From: JBQCEE01 sp051960575
GTDB lineage: Bacteria > Actinomycetota > Actinomycetes > Mycobacteriales > Jatrophihabitantaceae
DNA length: 17,270 nucleotides
Direction: 5' to 3'
Assembly (NCBI RefSeq): GCF_051960575.1
Contig: NZ_JBQCEE010000386.1
Location: 1-17,270 of the forward strand
Positions 6,751 to 13,446 of this stretch are shown one piece after another. Positions within the stretch are counted from its first letter, which is position 1, and every line of letters starts with the position of its first letter. The notes below the pieces were generated by a model that saw nothing but the letters and a program-made list of their open reading frames with translations, made no database searches and was not told the origin of the DNA. The translations under genes were made by a program, and so were the position numbers.

Positions 6751-7494
6751 TCAGTCCTCGAGACCGCGACGGGCGGCGTGGTCGGCCGCCTGGACGAACG
6801 CGCTGACCAGTCCCTGCACGGCGAGCGGACGCAGCCGGGTCAGCATCGCCACGACCTCCTCGTGCGCCATCTCGCCGCGGCGGTAGGGCTCCCAGATCGC
6901 CTTGATGAAGATCTCGGTCAGCCCCTCGGCCACCGCGGTGGCGTGCTGGCCGATGAGCGACGCCGAGTCGTGCAGCACGGAGGTCGGCACGGGCAGGCGC
7001 ATCAGCTCGAGGGCGTGGCCGAGCATGTTCGTCCAGACCGTGAAGGCGCCGTCGTCGTTGCGGCTCAGCGCGCCGACCTCGACGAGGTAGTCGACCTCCT
7101 CGTCGGTGACGGCACGGCCGGCCCGGCGGTCGAGGTCGCCCCGGGTGATCGACTCGGTCTCGTCGGGCAGCCAGGGCGCGAGCACCGCGGCCTGCACGCC
7201 GTACGTGGCGGGCGGCGCGTCGTCGGGGATCCGCTCGAGCGCGCGCTGGATCGCCGCGAGCGTGTACCCGTGCTCCTGCAGGCTGCGGATGAGGTCGAGC
7301 CGCATGCGGTGCGAGCTGTCGTAGTAGGCGATGCGCCCGCGCCGGGTGGGCGGCGGCAGCAGCCCCTGGCTTGCGTAGAACCGCACCGTGCGTACCGTCG
7401 TGCCCGTGCGGGCCGCCAGTTCGTCGATGGTGAGCTCGCCGGCTGCGGACGCCGCATCGACCGTGTCGACGGCGTCCCGATCTTCGCTGCTCAC
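6751..7494 (-). CDS. MerR-family transcriptional regulator, probable regulator of fadAB
   Basis: A 247-residue protein from GTG 7494. The N-terminal winged helix-turn-helix (about residues 20-90) reads LTIDELAARTGTTVRTVRFY, then QGLLPPPTRRGRIAYYD and LIRSLQEHGYTLAAIQRAL, a textbook MerR DNA-binding domain. The C-terminal part (about 100-247) is a long helical domain without any cysteine, so it is not a metal or thiol sensor of the classical MerR kind. It is transcribed divergently from fadA with overlapping -35 regions and a dyad between them, which suggests autoregulation and control of the fad genes, perhaps in response to an acyl-CoA or fatty acid. That ligand is an inference from context only. 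TAGCCT lies 6 bases before the GTG, suggesting a leaderless transcript. Confidence 0.9.
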   Translation of the reverse strand: MSSEDRDAVDTVDAASAAGELTIDELAARTGTTVRTVRFYASQGLLPPPTRRGRIAYYDSSHRMRLDLIRSLQEHGYTLAAIQRALERIPDDAPPATYGVQAAVLAPWLPDETESITRGDLDRRAGRAVTDEEVDYLVEVGALSRNDDGAFTVWTNMLGHALELMRLPVPTSVLHDSASLIGQHATAVAEGLTEIFIKAIWEPYRRGEMAHEEVVAMLTRLRPLAVQGLVSAFVQAADHAARRGLED

Positions 7495-7500
7495 CAGGGC

Positions 7501-7529
7501 AGGCTACGGCCGTGTCGAACGTGACACAA
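7501..7529 (-). promoter_or_regulatory. Candidate promoter of the MerR gene (leaderless)
   Basis: On the minus strand TTGTGT (7529-7524) and TAGCCT (7506-7501) are 17 bases apart, with 6 bases between TAGCCT and the GTG at 7494. The -35 box overlaps that of fadA on the other strand. Confidence 0.5.
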
Positions 7530-7539
7530 CCGCTGTCAC
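7521..7539. promoter_or_regulatory. 19-bp operator-like dyad between MerR gene and fadA
   Basis: GTGACA (7521-7526) and TGTCAC (7534-7539) are a perfect inverted repeat with a 7-base centre. Further half-sites flank it: GTGTC at 7512-7516, paired with GACAC at 7523-7527, and CTGACAG at 7561-7567, which is inverted relative to CTGTCA at 7533-7538. The cluster covers both -35 boxes and the fadA spacer. The divergent MerR protein is the obvious candidate to bind here. Confidence 0.5.
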
Positions 7540-7550
7540 CGGCGTACTGT
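7521..7550 (+). promoter_or_regulatory. Candidate promoter of fadA
   Basis: GTGACA (7521-7526) and TACTGT (7545-7550) are 18 bases apart. Five of six -35 bases match TTGACA, and the -10 box fits TAnnnT. Transcription would begin near 7557, leaving a leader of about 57 bases to the ATG at 7614. The slightly long spacer containing a dyad is the usual target architecture of MerR-type activators. Confidence 0.5.
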
Positions 7551-7613
7551 GCCAGTCATGCTGACAGCGTTCTGAGGCAGTTCAGCACCCACCCGACGGA
7601 AACGGTAGGCATC

Positions 7614-8825
7614 ATGACCGAAGCATTCGTCTACGACGCGATCCGCACGCCCCGCGGACGCGGCAAGGACACCGGCTCGCTGCACAGCGTCAAGCCGATC
7701 TCCCTCGTCACCGGTCTGCTCGAGGAGCTGCGCAAGCGCAACCCGGAGCTCGACCCGGCCAATGTCGAGGACGTCATCCTCGGTGTCGTCTCGCCCGTCG
7801 GTGAGCAGGGTGCCGACATCGCCCGCACCGCCGCCCTCGCCGCCGGCTACGAGAACAGCGGCCCCGGCTTCCAGCTGAACCGCTTCTGCGCCTCCGGCCT
7901 CGAGGCCGTGAACACCGCCTCGCAGAAGGTGCGCTCGGGCTTCGAGGACCTCATCGTCGCCGGTGGCGTCGAGTCGATGTCGCGCGTGCCGATGGGCTCG
8001 GACGGCGGCCCGTGGGCCATGGACCCCGAGACCGCGTACGACACCTACTTCGTCCCGCAGGGCGTGAGCGCCGACCTCATCGCGACGATCGAGGGCTACA
8101 GCCGTGAGGACGTCGACGTCTACGCCGCCGAGTCGCAGACCCGCGCCGCCAAGGCGATCGCCAACGGCGCCTTCAGCCGCTCGGTCATCCCGGTCACCGA
8201 CCTCAACGGCCAGGTGATCCTCGACCACGACGAGTTCGTGCGCGCCGGCACCACGCCCGAGTCGCTCGCCGGCCTCAAGCCGTCGTTCGCCGCGATCGGC
8301 GACATGGGCGGCTTCGACGCGGTGGCGCTGCAGAAGTACCACTGGGTCGAGAAGATCAACCACGTGCACACCCCGGGCAACTCGTCCGGCATCGTCGACG
8401 GCTCGGCGCTCGTGCTCATCGGCAGCGAGGCGGCGGGCCGGGCCAACGGCCTCACCCCGCGCGCCCGCATCGTCTCGACGGCCACGGTCGGCAGCGAGCC
8501 CACGATCATGCTCACCGGCCCGGCGCCGTCGGCCCGCAAGGCGCTGGCGAAGGCCGGCCTCACCGCCGACGACATCGACCTGTGGGAGATCAACGAGGCG
8601 TTCGCCGCCGTCGCGCTGAAGTTCATGCGCGACATGGGCATCGACCACGAGAAGACCAACGTCAACGGTGGCGCCATCGCCCTCGGCCACCCGCTGGGTG
8701 CGACCGGCGCGATGATCCTCGGCACCGTCATCGACGAGCTCGAGCGGCGCGACCTGCGCTACGGCCTCGTCACCCTCTGCGTCGGCGGTGGCATGGGCAC
8801 CGCGACCATCGTCGAGCGCATCTGA
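7614..8825 (+). CDS. fadA: Acetyl-CoA acyltransferase (3-ketoacyl-CoA thiolase), FadA
   Basis: FadA cleaves 3-ketoacyl-CoA with CoA to acetyl-CoA and a chain shortened by two carbons, the last step of beta-oxidation. The 403-residue protein has all thiolase landmarks: nucleophile Cys92 in NRFCASGLEAVN, GGVESMSRVPMGSDGG, the EINEAF motif, His359 in GGAIALGHPLGATGA and Cys389 in CVGGGMGTATIVE. Length and wording closely match M. tuberculosis FadA (Rv0859, from memory), the thiolase subunit of a trifunctional complex with FadB, and fadB follows 18 bases downstream. ATG 7614 is chosen because similarity begins with its M-T-E-A-F-V-Y-D-A-I-R-T-P. The frame is open up to a GTG at 7512, but those 34 codons cover the promoter and dyad. 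Probably controlled by the divergent MerR protein. Confidence 0.96.
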   Translation: MTEAFVYDAIRTPRGRGKDTGSLHSVKPISLVTGLLEELRKRNPELDPANVEDVILGVVSPVGEQGADIARTAALAAGYENSGPGFQLNRFCASGLEAVNTASQKVRSGFEDLIVAGGVESMSRVPMGSDGGPWAMDPETAYDTYFVPQGVSADLIATIEGYSREDVDVYAAESQTRAAKAIANGAFSRSVIPVTDLNGQVILDHDEFVRAGTTPESLAGLKPSFAAIGDMGGFDAVALQKYHWVEKINHVHTPGNSSGIVDGSALVLIGSEAAGRANGLTPRARIVSTATVGSEPTIMLTGPAPSARKALAKAGLTADDIDLWEINEAFAAVALKFMRDMGIDHEKTNVNGGAIALGHPLGATGAMILGTVIDELERRDLRYGLVTLCVGGGMGTATIVERI

Positions 8826-8843
8826 GCCGGGAGTAGTTGACCA

Positions 8844-11009
8844 ATGACTGACACCATCCGCTGGGACCAGGACGCCGACGGCATCGTCACGCTGACCCTG
8901 GACGACCCGAACCAGCGCGCCAACACGATGAACGACGACTTCCGCGCGTCGTGGTCGGCCACCGTCGAGCGCCTCGTGAACGAGAAGGACTCGATCGCCG
9001 GCGTCATCATCACCTCTGGTAAAGACACCTTCTTCGCCGGCGGCGACCTGCGGCAGCTGATCCAGGTCACCGACGAGACCGCGGCCGAGTTCGCCGCGGG
9101 CGTCGAGAAGATGAAGGCCGAGATGCGGGCCGTCGAGAAGCTCGGCAAGCCGGTCGTCTCGGTGCTCAACGGCGCTGCGCTGGGCGGCGGTCTCGAGATC
9201 GCGCTCATCACCCACCGCCGCATCGCCGTCGACAACCCGAAGGCGCAGTTCGGCCTGCCCGAGGTCACCCTCGGCCTGCTGCCCGGCGCCGGCGGCGTCG
9301 TGCGCATCACCCGCCTGCTCGGTCTCGCCGACGGCCTGATGAAGGTGCTGCTGCAGGGCAACCGCTACAAGCCGGCGGACGCCAAGGAGCTCGGCCTCGT
9401 CGACGAGCTCGTGCCGACGACCGAGGCCGGCCTCGAGGCCGCGCGCGCGTGGATCAAGGCCAACCCCGAGTCGCAGCAGCGCTGGGACGTCAAGGGCTAC
9501 AAGATCCCGGGCGGCACGCCGACCTCGCCGTCGCTCGCCGCGATCCTGCCGTCGTTCCCGGCCAACCTGCGCAAGCAGCTCAAGGGCGCGAACATGCCGG
9601 CGCCGCACCACATCATGTCCGCGGCCGTCGAGGGTGCGCTGCTCGACCTCGACAGCGCGCTCAAGGTCGAGGGTCGCTACTTCGTCGACCTCGCCCGCGG
9701 CCAGGTCGCGAAGAACATGATCCAGGCGTTCTGGTTCGACCTGAACTCGATCAACGCCGGCGGGTCGCGTCCGGCGGGTGTCGAGCAGCGCAAGGCCACG
9801 AAGGTCGCCGTCATCGGCGCCGGCATGATGGGCGCGGGCATCGCCTACGTCAGCGCCCGCAACGGCATGGAGGTCGTCCTCAAGGACATCTCGCTCGAGG
9901 CCGCCGAGAAGGGCAAGGGCTACTCGGAGAAGCTGGTCGGCAAGGCCGTCCAGCGCGGCAAGATGACGCAGGAGAAGGCCGACGAGCTGCTCGGGCGCAT
10001 CAAGCCCACGGCCGACTACGCCGACCTCGCCGGCTGCGACCTCGTCGTCGAGGCCGTCTTCGAGAAGATGTCGCTGAAGCACCAGGTGTTCCAGGACCTC
10101 GAGAAGATCGTCGCGCCCGACGCGCTGCTCGGCTCGAACACGTCCACGCTGCCGATCACCGAGCTCGCCGAGGGCGTCGAGCGGAAGTCCGACTTCGTCG
10201 GCATCCACTTCTTCTCCCCCGTCGACAAGATGCCGCTGGTCGAGCTCATCCGCGGCGAGCAGACCTCCGACGAGGCCGTCGCCCGCGCGCTCGACTACGT
10301 CGCGCAGATCAAGAAGACTCCGATCGTCGTCAACGACAGCCGCGGCTTCTTCACCTCGCGCGTCATCGGCACGTTCGTCAACGAGGCGATCTCGATGCTC
10401 ACCGAGGGCATCCCGGCCGCGACGATCGAGCAGGCCACGACGCAGGCCGGCTACCCGGTCGGCGCGCTGCAGCTCAGCGACGAGCTCAACATGGAGCTGA
10501 TGGTCAAGATCCGCAACGAGTCAAAGGAAGCGGCCGGCGCGTCCTGGGTCGCCCACCCGGCCGAGGGCGTCATCGACAAGATGGTCGAGGCCGGTCGTCC
10601 GGGTCGCCTGCGCGGCAAGGGCTTCTTCGACTACGACGAGGCGGGCAAGCGCACCGGTCTCTGGTCGGGGCTCGCCGAGCTCTTCCCGGTCACGGTCGAC
10701 CCGGCGACGATCGACCTCGCCGAGCTCGAGGAGCGCATGCTCGTCATCGAGGCCGTCGAGACCACCCGCTGCGTCGAGGAGGGCGTGATCGTCCAGACCG
10801 CCGACGCGAACATCGGCTCGATCTTCGGCATCGGCTACCCGGCCTGGACCGGTGGCGTGCTGCAGTACATCAACGGCTATGAGGGCCGCACGGGCAAGGG
10901 CGTCGCGGCGTTCGTCGCGCGCGCCGAGGAGCTGGCCGCCAAGTACGGCCCGCGCTTCGAGCCGAACCCGCTGCTGCGCAAGAAGGCCGAGAACAACGAG
11001 CAGTTCTGA
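8844..11009 (+). CDS. fadB: FadB: enoyl-CoA hydratase / 3-hydroxyacyl-CoA dehydrogenase
   Basis: A bifunctional beta-oxidation enzyme of 721 residues. It hydrates 2-enoyl-CoA and oxidises the L-3-hydroxyacyl-CoA with NAD+. The N-terminal crotonase domain (about 1-300) keeps the oxyanion-hole segment (GGDLRQL and NGAALGGGLE) and both catalytic glutamates, E118 and E140 in LPEVTLGLLPGAGG. The NAD-binding domain begins at KVAVIGAGMMGAGIAYV (GAGMMG 325-330). The catalytic pair is H455 in GIHFFSPVDKMPLVE and E467. The C-terminal 3HCDH domains follow (RGFFTSRVIGTFVNE near 500). The start is ATG 8844, with GGGAG at 8829-8833 upstream. With FadA it should form a trifunctional complex, as M. tuberculosis Rv0859/Rv0860 do. 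The stop at 11009 is followed by the large 105-bp palindromic element. Confidence 0.96.
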   Translation: MTDTIRWDQDADGIVTLTLDDPNQRANTMNDDFRASWSATVERLVNEKDSIAGVIITSGKDTFFAGGDLRQLIQVTDETAAEFAAGVEKMKAEMRAVEKLGKPVVSVLNGAALGGGLEIALITHRRIAVDNPKAQFGLPEVTLGLLPGAGGVVRITRLLGLADGLMKVLLQGNRYKPADAKELGLVDELVPTTEAGLEAARAWIKANPESQQRWDVKGYKIPGGTPTSPSLAAILPSFPANLRKQLKGANMPAPHHIMSAAVEGALLDLDSALKVEGRYFVDLARGQVAKNMIQAFWFDLNSINAGGSRPAGVEQRKATKVAVIGAGMMGAGIAYVSARNGMEVVLKDISLEAAEKGKGYSEKLVGKAVQRGKMTQEKADELLGRIKPTADYADLAGCDLVVEAVFEKMSLKHQVFQDLEKIVAPDALLGSNTSTLPITELAEGVERKSDFVGIHFFSPVDKMPLVELIRGEQTSDEAVARALDYVAQIKKTPIVVNDSRGFFTSRVIGTFVNEAISMLTEGIPAATIEQATTQAGYPVGALQLSDELNMELMVKIRNESKEAAGASWVAHPAEGVIDKMVEAGRPGRLRGKGFFDYDEAGKRTGLWSGLAELFPVTVDPATIDLAELEERMLVIEAVETTRCVEEGVIVQTADANIGSIFGIGYPAWTGGVLQYINGYEGRTGKGVAAFVARAEELAAKYGPRFEPNPLLRKKAENNEQF

Positions 11010-11040
11010 GGTGGTCTGAGCCATCCGGCTCGTCCGCCAT

Positions 11041-11145
11041 CTCGTGACGGATCAGCGATCGGGTGACGGATCCCGAATCCCGTGACGGCGAAATCTGCCG
11101 TCACGAGATCGGGAATCCGTCACCCGTTGCTGGTTCCGTCACGAG
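11041..11145. repeat. 105-bp palindromic array: three GTGACGG and three CCGTCAC sites on a 19-bp period
   Basis: GTGACGG occurs at 11044, 11063 and 11082. Its reverse complement CCGTCAC occurs at 11098, 11117 and 11136. Steps are 19 bases on each side, and the whole is symmetric about 11093. The inner arms (11061-11089 and 11097-11125) are 29 bases long and complementary at 25 positions without gaps, about 27 if two single-base bulges are allowed, with a 7-base loop GAAATCT. Outer arms (11041-11051 and 11135-11145) add 11 more perfect pairs, and the part between is partly complementary. In RNA this would be a very stable long hairpin between fadB and the racemase gene. It could be an REP/BIME-like dispersed repeat, a terminator or mRNA 3'-end stabiliser, or a multi-site protein-binding array. 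No other copy is in the window. Confidence 0.9.
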
Positions 11146-11176
11146 TTCGTCCGTCCATCGTCGTGGAGGTCTGGCT

Positions 11177-12313
11177 GTGCCCGGTCCGTTGCAGGGTGTC
11201 CGTGTGCTCGAACTGCCGGCGATCGGGCCGGTGCCGTTCCTGGGCATGTTGCTCGCCGACCTCGGCGCAGAGGTGATCCGGATCGACCGGCTCGCCGGCG
11301 GCGGGCTCGGCGACGCGATGGCCGCCAGCCAGATGGGACGCGGCCGGCGCTCGATCGGCCTCGACCTGCGCAAGCCCGGCGGCGCGGAGGTCGCGCTGAA
11401 GCTGCTCGAGACGTGCGACGCGCTCATCGAGGGCTTCCGGCCCGGGGTCGCCGAGCGGCTCGGTGTCGGCCCGGACGAGGCCCTGGCCCGCAACCCGAGG
11501 CTCGTCTACGGCCGCATGACCGGGTGGGGCCAGCACGGTCCGCTCGCGCCGACCGCCGGCCACGACATCACCTACCTCGCGATCACCGGGCTGCTGCACG
11601 GCATCGGCCCGAAGGACGGTCCGCCGGTGCCGCCGATCAACTACGTCGCCGACTTCGGCGGCGGTGCGATGGTGCTCGCGACCGGCCTGCTCGCCGCGCT
11701 CGTGCACGCGCGTGCCACCGGCGAGGGCCAGGTGATCGACGCGGCGATGACCGAGGGCGCCTCGTACCTCGGCTCGATGACCCGCACCTTCCTCGCCCGC
11801 GGCGGTTGGCAGGACGAGCGCGGCGTGAACATGCTCGACGGCGGCGCCCCCAACTACCGCTGCTACGAGACGTCGGACGGCAAGTGGGTGGCCGTCGGCC
11901 CGCTCGAGCCGCAGTTCTGGTCGGCCCTGCTGCAGGGTCTCGGCCTGGACGAGGCCACCACCCCGACCCCGTACGCGCCGAGCGAGTGGGACGCGTGCAC
12001 CAAGGCGCTCGCCGAGGCGTTCCGCAGCCGCACCCGTGACGAGTGGGCCGAGCTGTTCGCGCCCCTCGACGCCTGCGTCGCGCCCGTGCTCACGCTCGAG
12101 GAGTCGCTGCACCACCCGCACAACGTCGCCCGCGGCTCGTTCGTCGAGGTCGACGGCGCGCCCATGCCCGGCCCGGTGCCCAAGTTCTCGGTCACCCAGG
12201 GCGAGGTCGCGCCGGTGGGTGCGATCGGCGGCGAGACGGCGGCGCTGCTCGCCGAGCTGGGCTACGCCGACGACGAGCTCGCGCAGCTGCGCGAGTCCGG
12301 CGCCATCGCCTGA
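11177..12313 (+). CDS. mcr: Alpha-methylacyl-CoA racemase (CaiB/BaiF family III CoA-transferase fold)
   Basis: A 378-residue CaiB/BaiF protein. The N-terminal PGPLQGVRVLELPAIGPVPF and AEVIRIDR are family signatures. Within the family it fits the racemase branch. H129 in AGHDITYL, D159 in NYVADFGGG and E244 in VGPLEPQF line up with the catalytic His126, Asp156 and Glu241 of M. tuberculosis MCR, with a constant offset of 3 (comparison from memory). It would interconvert 2R- and 2S-methylacyl-CoA so that methyl-branched chains can enter beta-oxidation, which fits its position after fadAB. GTG 11177 is fixed by GGAGG at 11165-11169, 7 bases upstream. An upstream open stretch to 11063 lies in the palindromic array and is rejected. 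It may be co-transcribed with fadAB, or separated from them by that array. A true CoA-transferase is the main alternative. Confidence 0.88.
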   Translation: MPGPLQGVRVLELPAIGPVPFLGMLLADLGAEVIRIDRLAGGGLGDAMAASQMGRGRRSIGLDLRKPGGAEVALKLLETCDALIEGFRPGVAERLGVGPDEALARNPRLVYGRMTGWGQHGPLAPTAGHDITYLAITGLLHGIGPKDGPPVPPINYVADFGGGAMVLATGLLAALVHARATGEGQVIDAAMTEGASYLGSMTRTFLARGGWQDERGVNMLDGGAPNYRCYETSDGKWVAVGPLEPQFWSALLQGLGLDEATTPTPYAPSEWDACTKALAEAFRSRTRDEWAELFAPLDACVAPVLTLEESLHHPHNVARGSFVEVDGAPMPGPVPKFSVTQGEVAPVGAIGGETAALLAELGYADDELAQLRESGAIA

Positions 12314-12319
12314 CGCACC

Positions 12320-12336
12320 CCCACGGCCGCCGTGGG
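12320..12336. terminator. Short GC hairpin between convergent racemase gene and ddl
   Basis: CCCACGG (12320-12326) and CCGTGGG (12330-12336) form a perfect 7-bp stem with a 3-base loop. It fills most of the 24-base gap between the racemase stop (12313) and the ddl stop (12338). There is no T-run on either side, so termination is likely by position but not proven. Confidence 0.5.
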
Positions 12337-12337
12337 C

Positions 12338-13432
12338 TCAGGCGGAGCCGCGGCGGAGGGCGGCCTGCACGAGCCGGTCGACGAGCGTCGGGTAGTCGAC
12401 GCCGGACGCGGCCCACATGCGCGGGTACATCGAGATCGGCGTGAAGCCCGGCATCGTGTTGACCTCGTTGACCACGATGCGGTCACCGCCGTCGGACGCG
12501 CCGCCCGGCACGACGAAGAAGTCGACGCGGGCGAGGCCCGCACAGTCGAGGGCGACGAAGGCCCGGCGCGCGGCCTCCTGCAGCGCGGCGGTCGTCGCGT
12601 CGGGCAGCAGCGCCGGCACGTCGAACTCGCAGGCGTCGTCGAGGTACTTGGCCTCGAAGTCGTACCAGTCGTGCCCGCGCACGAGCCGGATCTCGGCGGG
12701 CACGCTGGCCTGCGGGCGTCCGTCGGCGTCCTCGAGCACGCCGCACTCGACCTCGCGTCCGGTCACGCCGGCCTCGACGAGCACCTTGTGGTCGTGGCGG
12801 AACGCCTCGGCGACGGCGTCGGCCAGCTGCGCCCAGTCGGTCACCTTGGTGATGCCGACGCTCGACCCGGCGCGCGCCGGCTTCACGAACACCGGCAGCG
12901 GCAGCGAGGCGACGTCGTCCAGCGACCACGCCTGGGCGGAACGCAGCACGACGAACTCGCCGACGTCGAGGCCCTCCGCGCGCAGCAGCTTCTTGGTGAA
13001 CTCCTTGTCCATGCCGGCGGCGCTCGCGAAGACGCCGGCGCCCACGTAGGGCAACCCGGCCATCTCGAGCAGGCCCTGGATCGTGCCGTCCTCGCCGAAT
13101 CGCCCGTGCAGCACGGGGAAGACGACGTCGAACGACTCGAGCACGCTCATGCCGACCGCCGCGTCGACCGACACCAGGTGCGCCGACGTCGGGTCGGCCG
13201 GCAGCACCACCGCGGTGCCCTTCTCGACCTCGGGCAGGGTGCGCCCCGTGATGCGCAGGCTGCTCGGGTCGGCCTCGGTCAACAGCCACTGCCCCGCCGG
13301 CGTGATGCCGACGGGCACGACCTCGTAGCGCTCGGGGTCGAGCGCGGCGAGCACGCTGCCGGCGGACACGACCGAGATCGAGTGCTCGCTGCTGCGCCCG
13401 CCGTAGATGACCGCCACCCGGATCCGACTCAC
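12338..13432 (-). CDS. ddl: D-alanine--D-alanine ligase
   Basis: Ddl joins two D-alanines with ATP to give the dipeptide end of peptidoglycan precursors. The 364-residue ATP-grasp enzyme starts at GTG 13432 (MSRIRVAVIYGGRSSEHSIS; E16 is the substrate-binding glutamate). It continues with VLHGRFGEDGTIQG, the ATP-binding VFVKPARAGSSVGITKV (181-197), and metal ligands D304 in ARVDFF plus E323 and N325 in NEVNTMPGF. The loop WYDFEAKYLDD carries the tyrosine typical of D-Ala-D-Ala ligases, so this is a housekeeping enzyme rather than a D-Ala-D-Lac (Van-type) ligase. It is the last gene of the plsC-gpsA-ddl unit, 14 bases after gpsA. The gpsA-ddl pairing is common in actinobacteria. Confidence 0.96.
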   Translation of the reverse strand: MSRIRVAVIYGGRSSEHSISVVSAGSVLAALDPERYEVVPVGITPAGQWLLTEADPSSLRITGRTLPEVEKGTAVVLPADPTSAHLVSVDAAVGMSVLESFDVVFPVLHGRFGEDGTIQGLLEMAGLPYVGAGVFASAAGMDKEFTKKLLRAEGLDVGEFVVLRSAQAWSLDDVASLPLPVFVKPARAGSSVGITKVTDWAQLADAVAEAFRHDHKVLVEAGVTGREVECGVLEDADGRPQASVPAEIRLVRGHDWYDFEAKYLDDACEFDVPALLPDATTAALQEAARRAFVALDCAGLARVDFFVVPGGASDGGDRIVVNEVNTMPGFTPISMYPRMWAASGVDYPTLVDRLVQAALRRGSA

Positions 13433-13446
13433 CGGGCGAACCCTAC

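Noticed and set aside
7512..7613. Upstream GTG start of fadA (34 extra residues)
   Set aside because: It covers the promoter and operator dyad, and thiolase similarity starts at ATG 7614.
7536..10208. An 890-codon open frame on the minus strand
   Set aside because: It is antisense to fadA and fadB, whose products are unmistakable. Its composition is that of a high-GC shadow frame.
11041..11145. CRISPR array
   Set aside because: The repeats are only 7 bp with 12-bp intervals and are mirrored rather than all direct. There are no cas genes nearby.
11041..11145. Insertion-sequence remnant or transposon ends
   Set aside because: No transposase fragment or target-site duplication is visible, and the structure is one compact palindrome, not two ends around a gene.
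11063..11176. Upstream start of the racemase gene inside the palindromic array
   Set aside because: The encoded peptide is not family-like, while GTG 11177 has an excellent GGAGG 7 bases upstream.
12338..13432. A vancomycin-resistance type (D-Ala-D-Lac) ligase
   Set aside because: The loop keeps the tyrosine motif W-Y-D-F-E-A-K-Y of D-Ala-D-Ala ligases, and there are no vanH or vanX neighbours.
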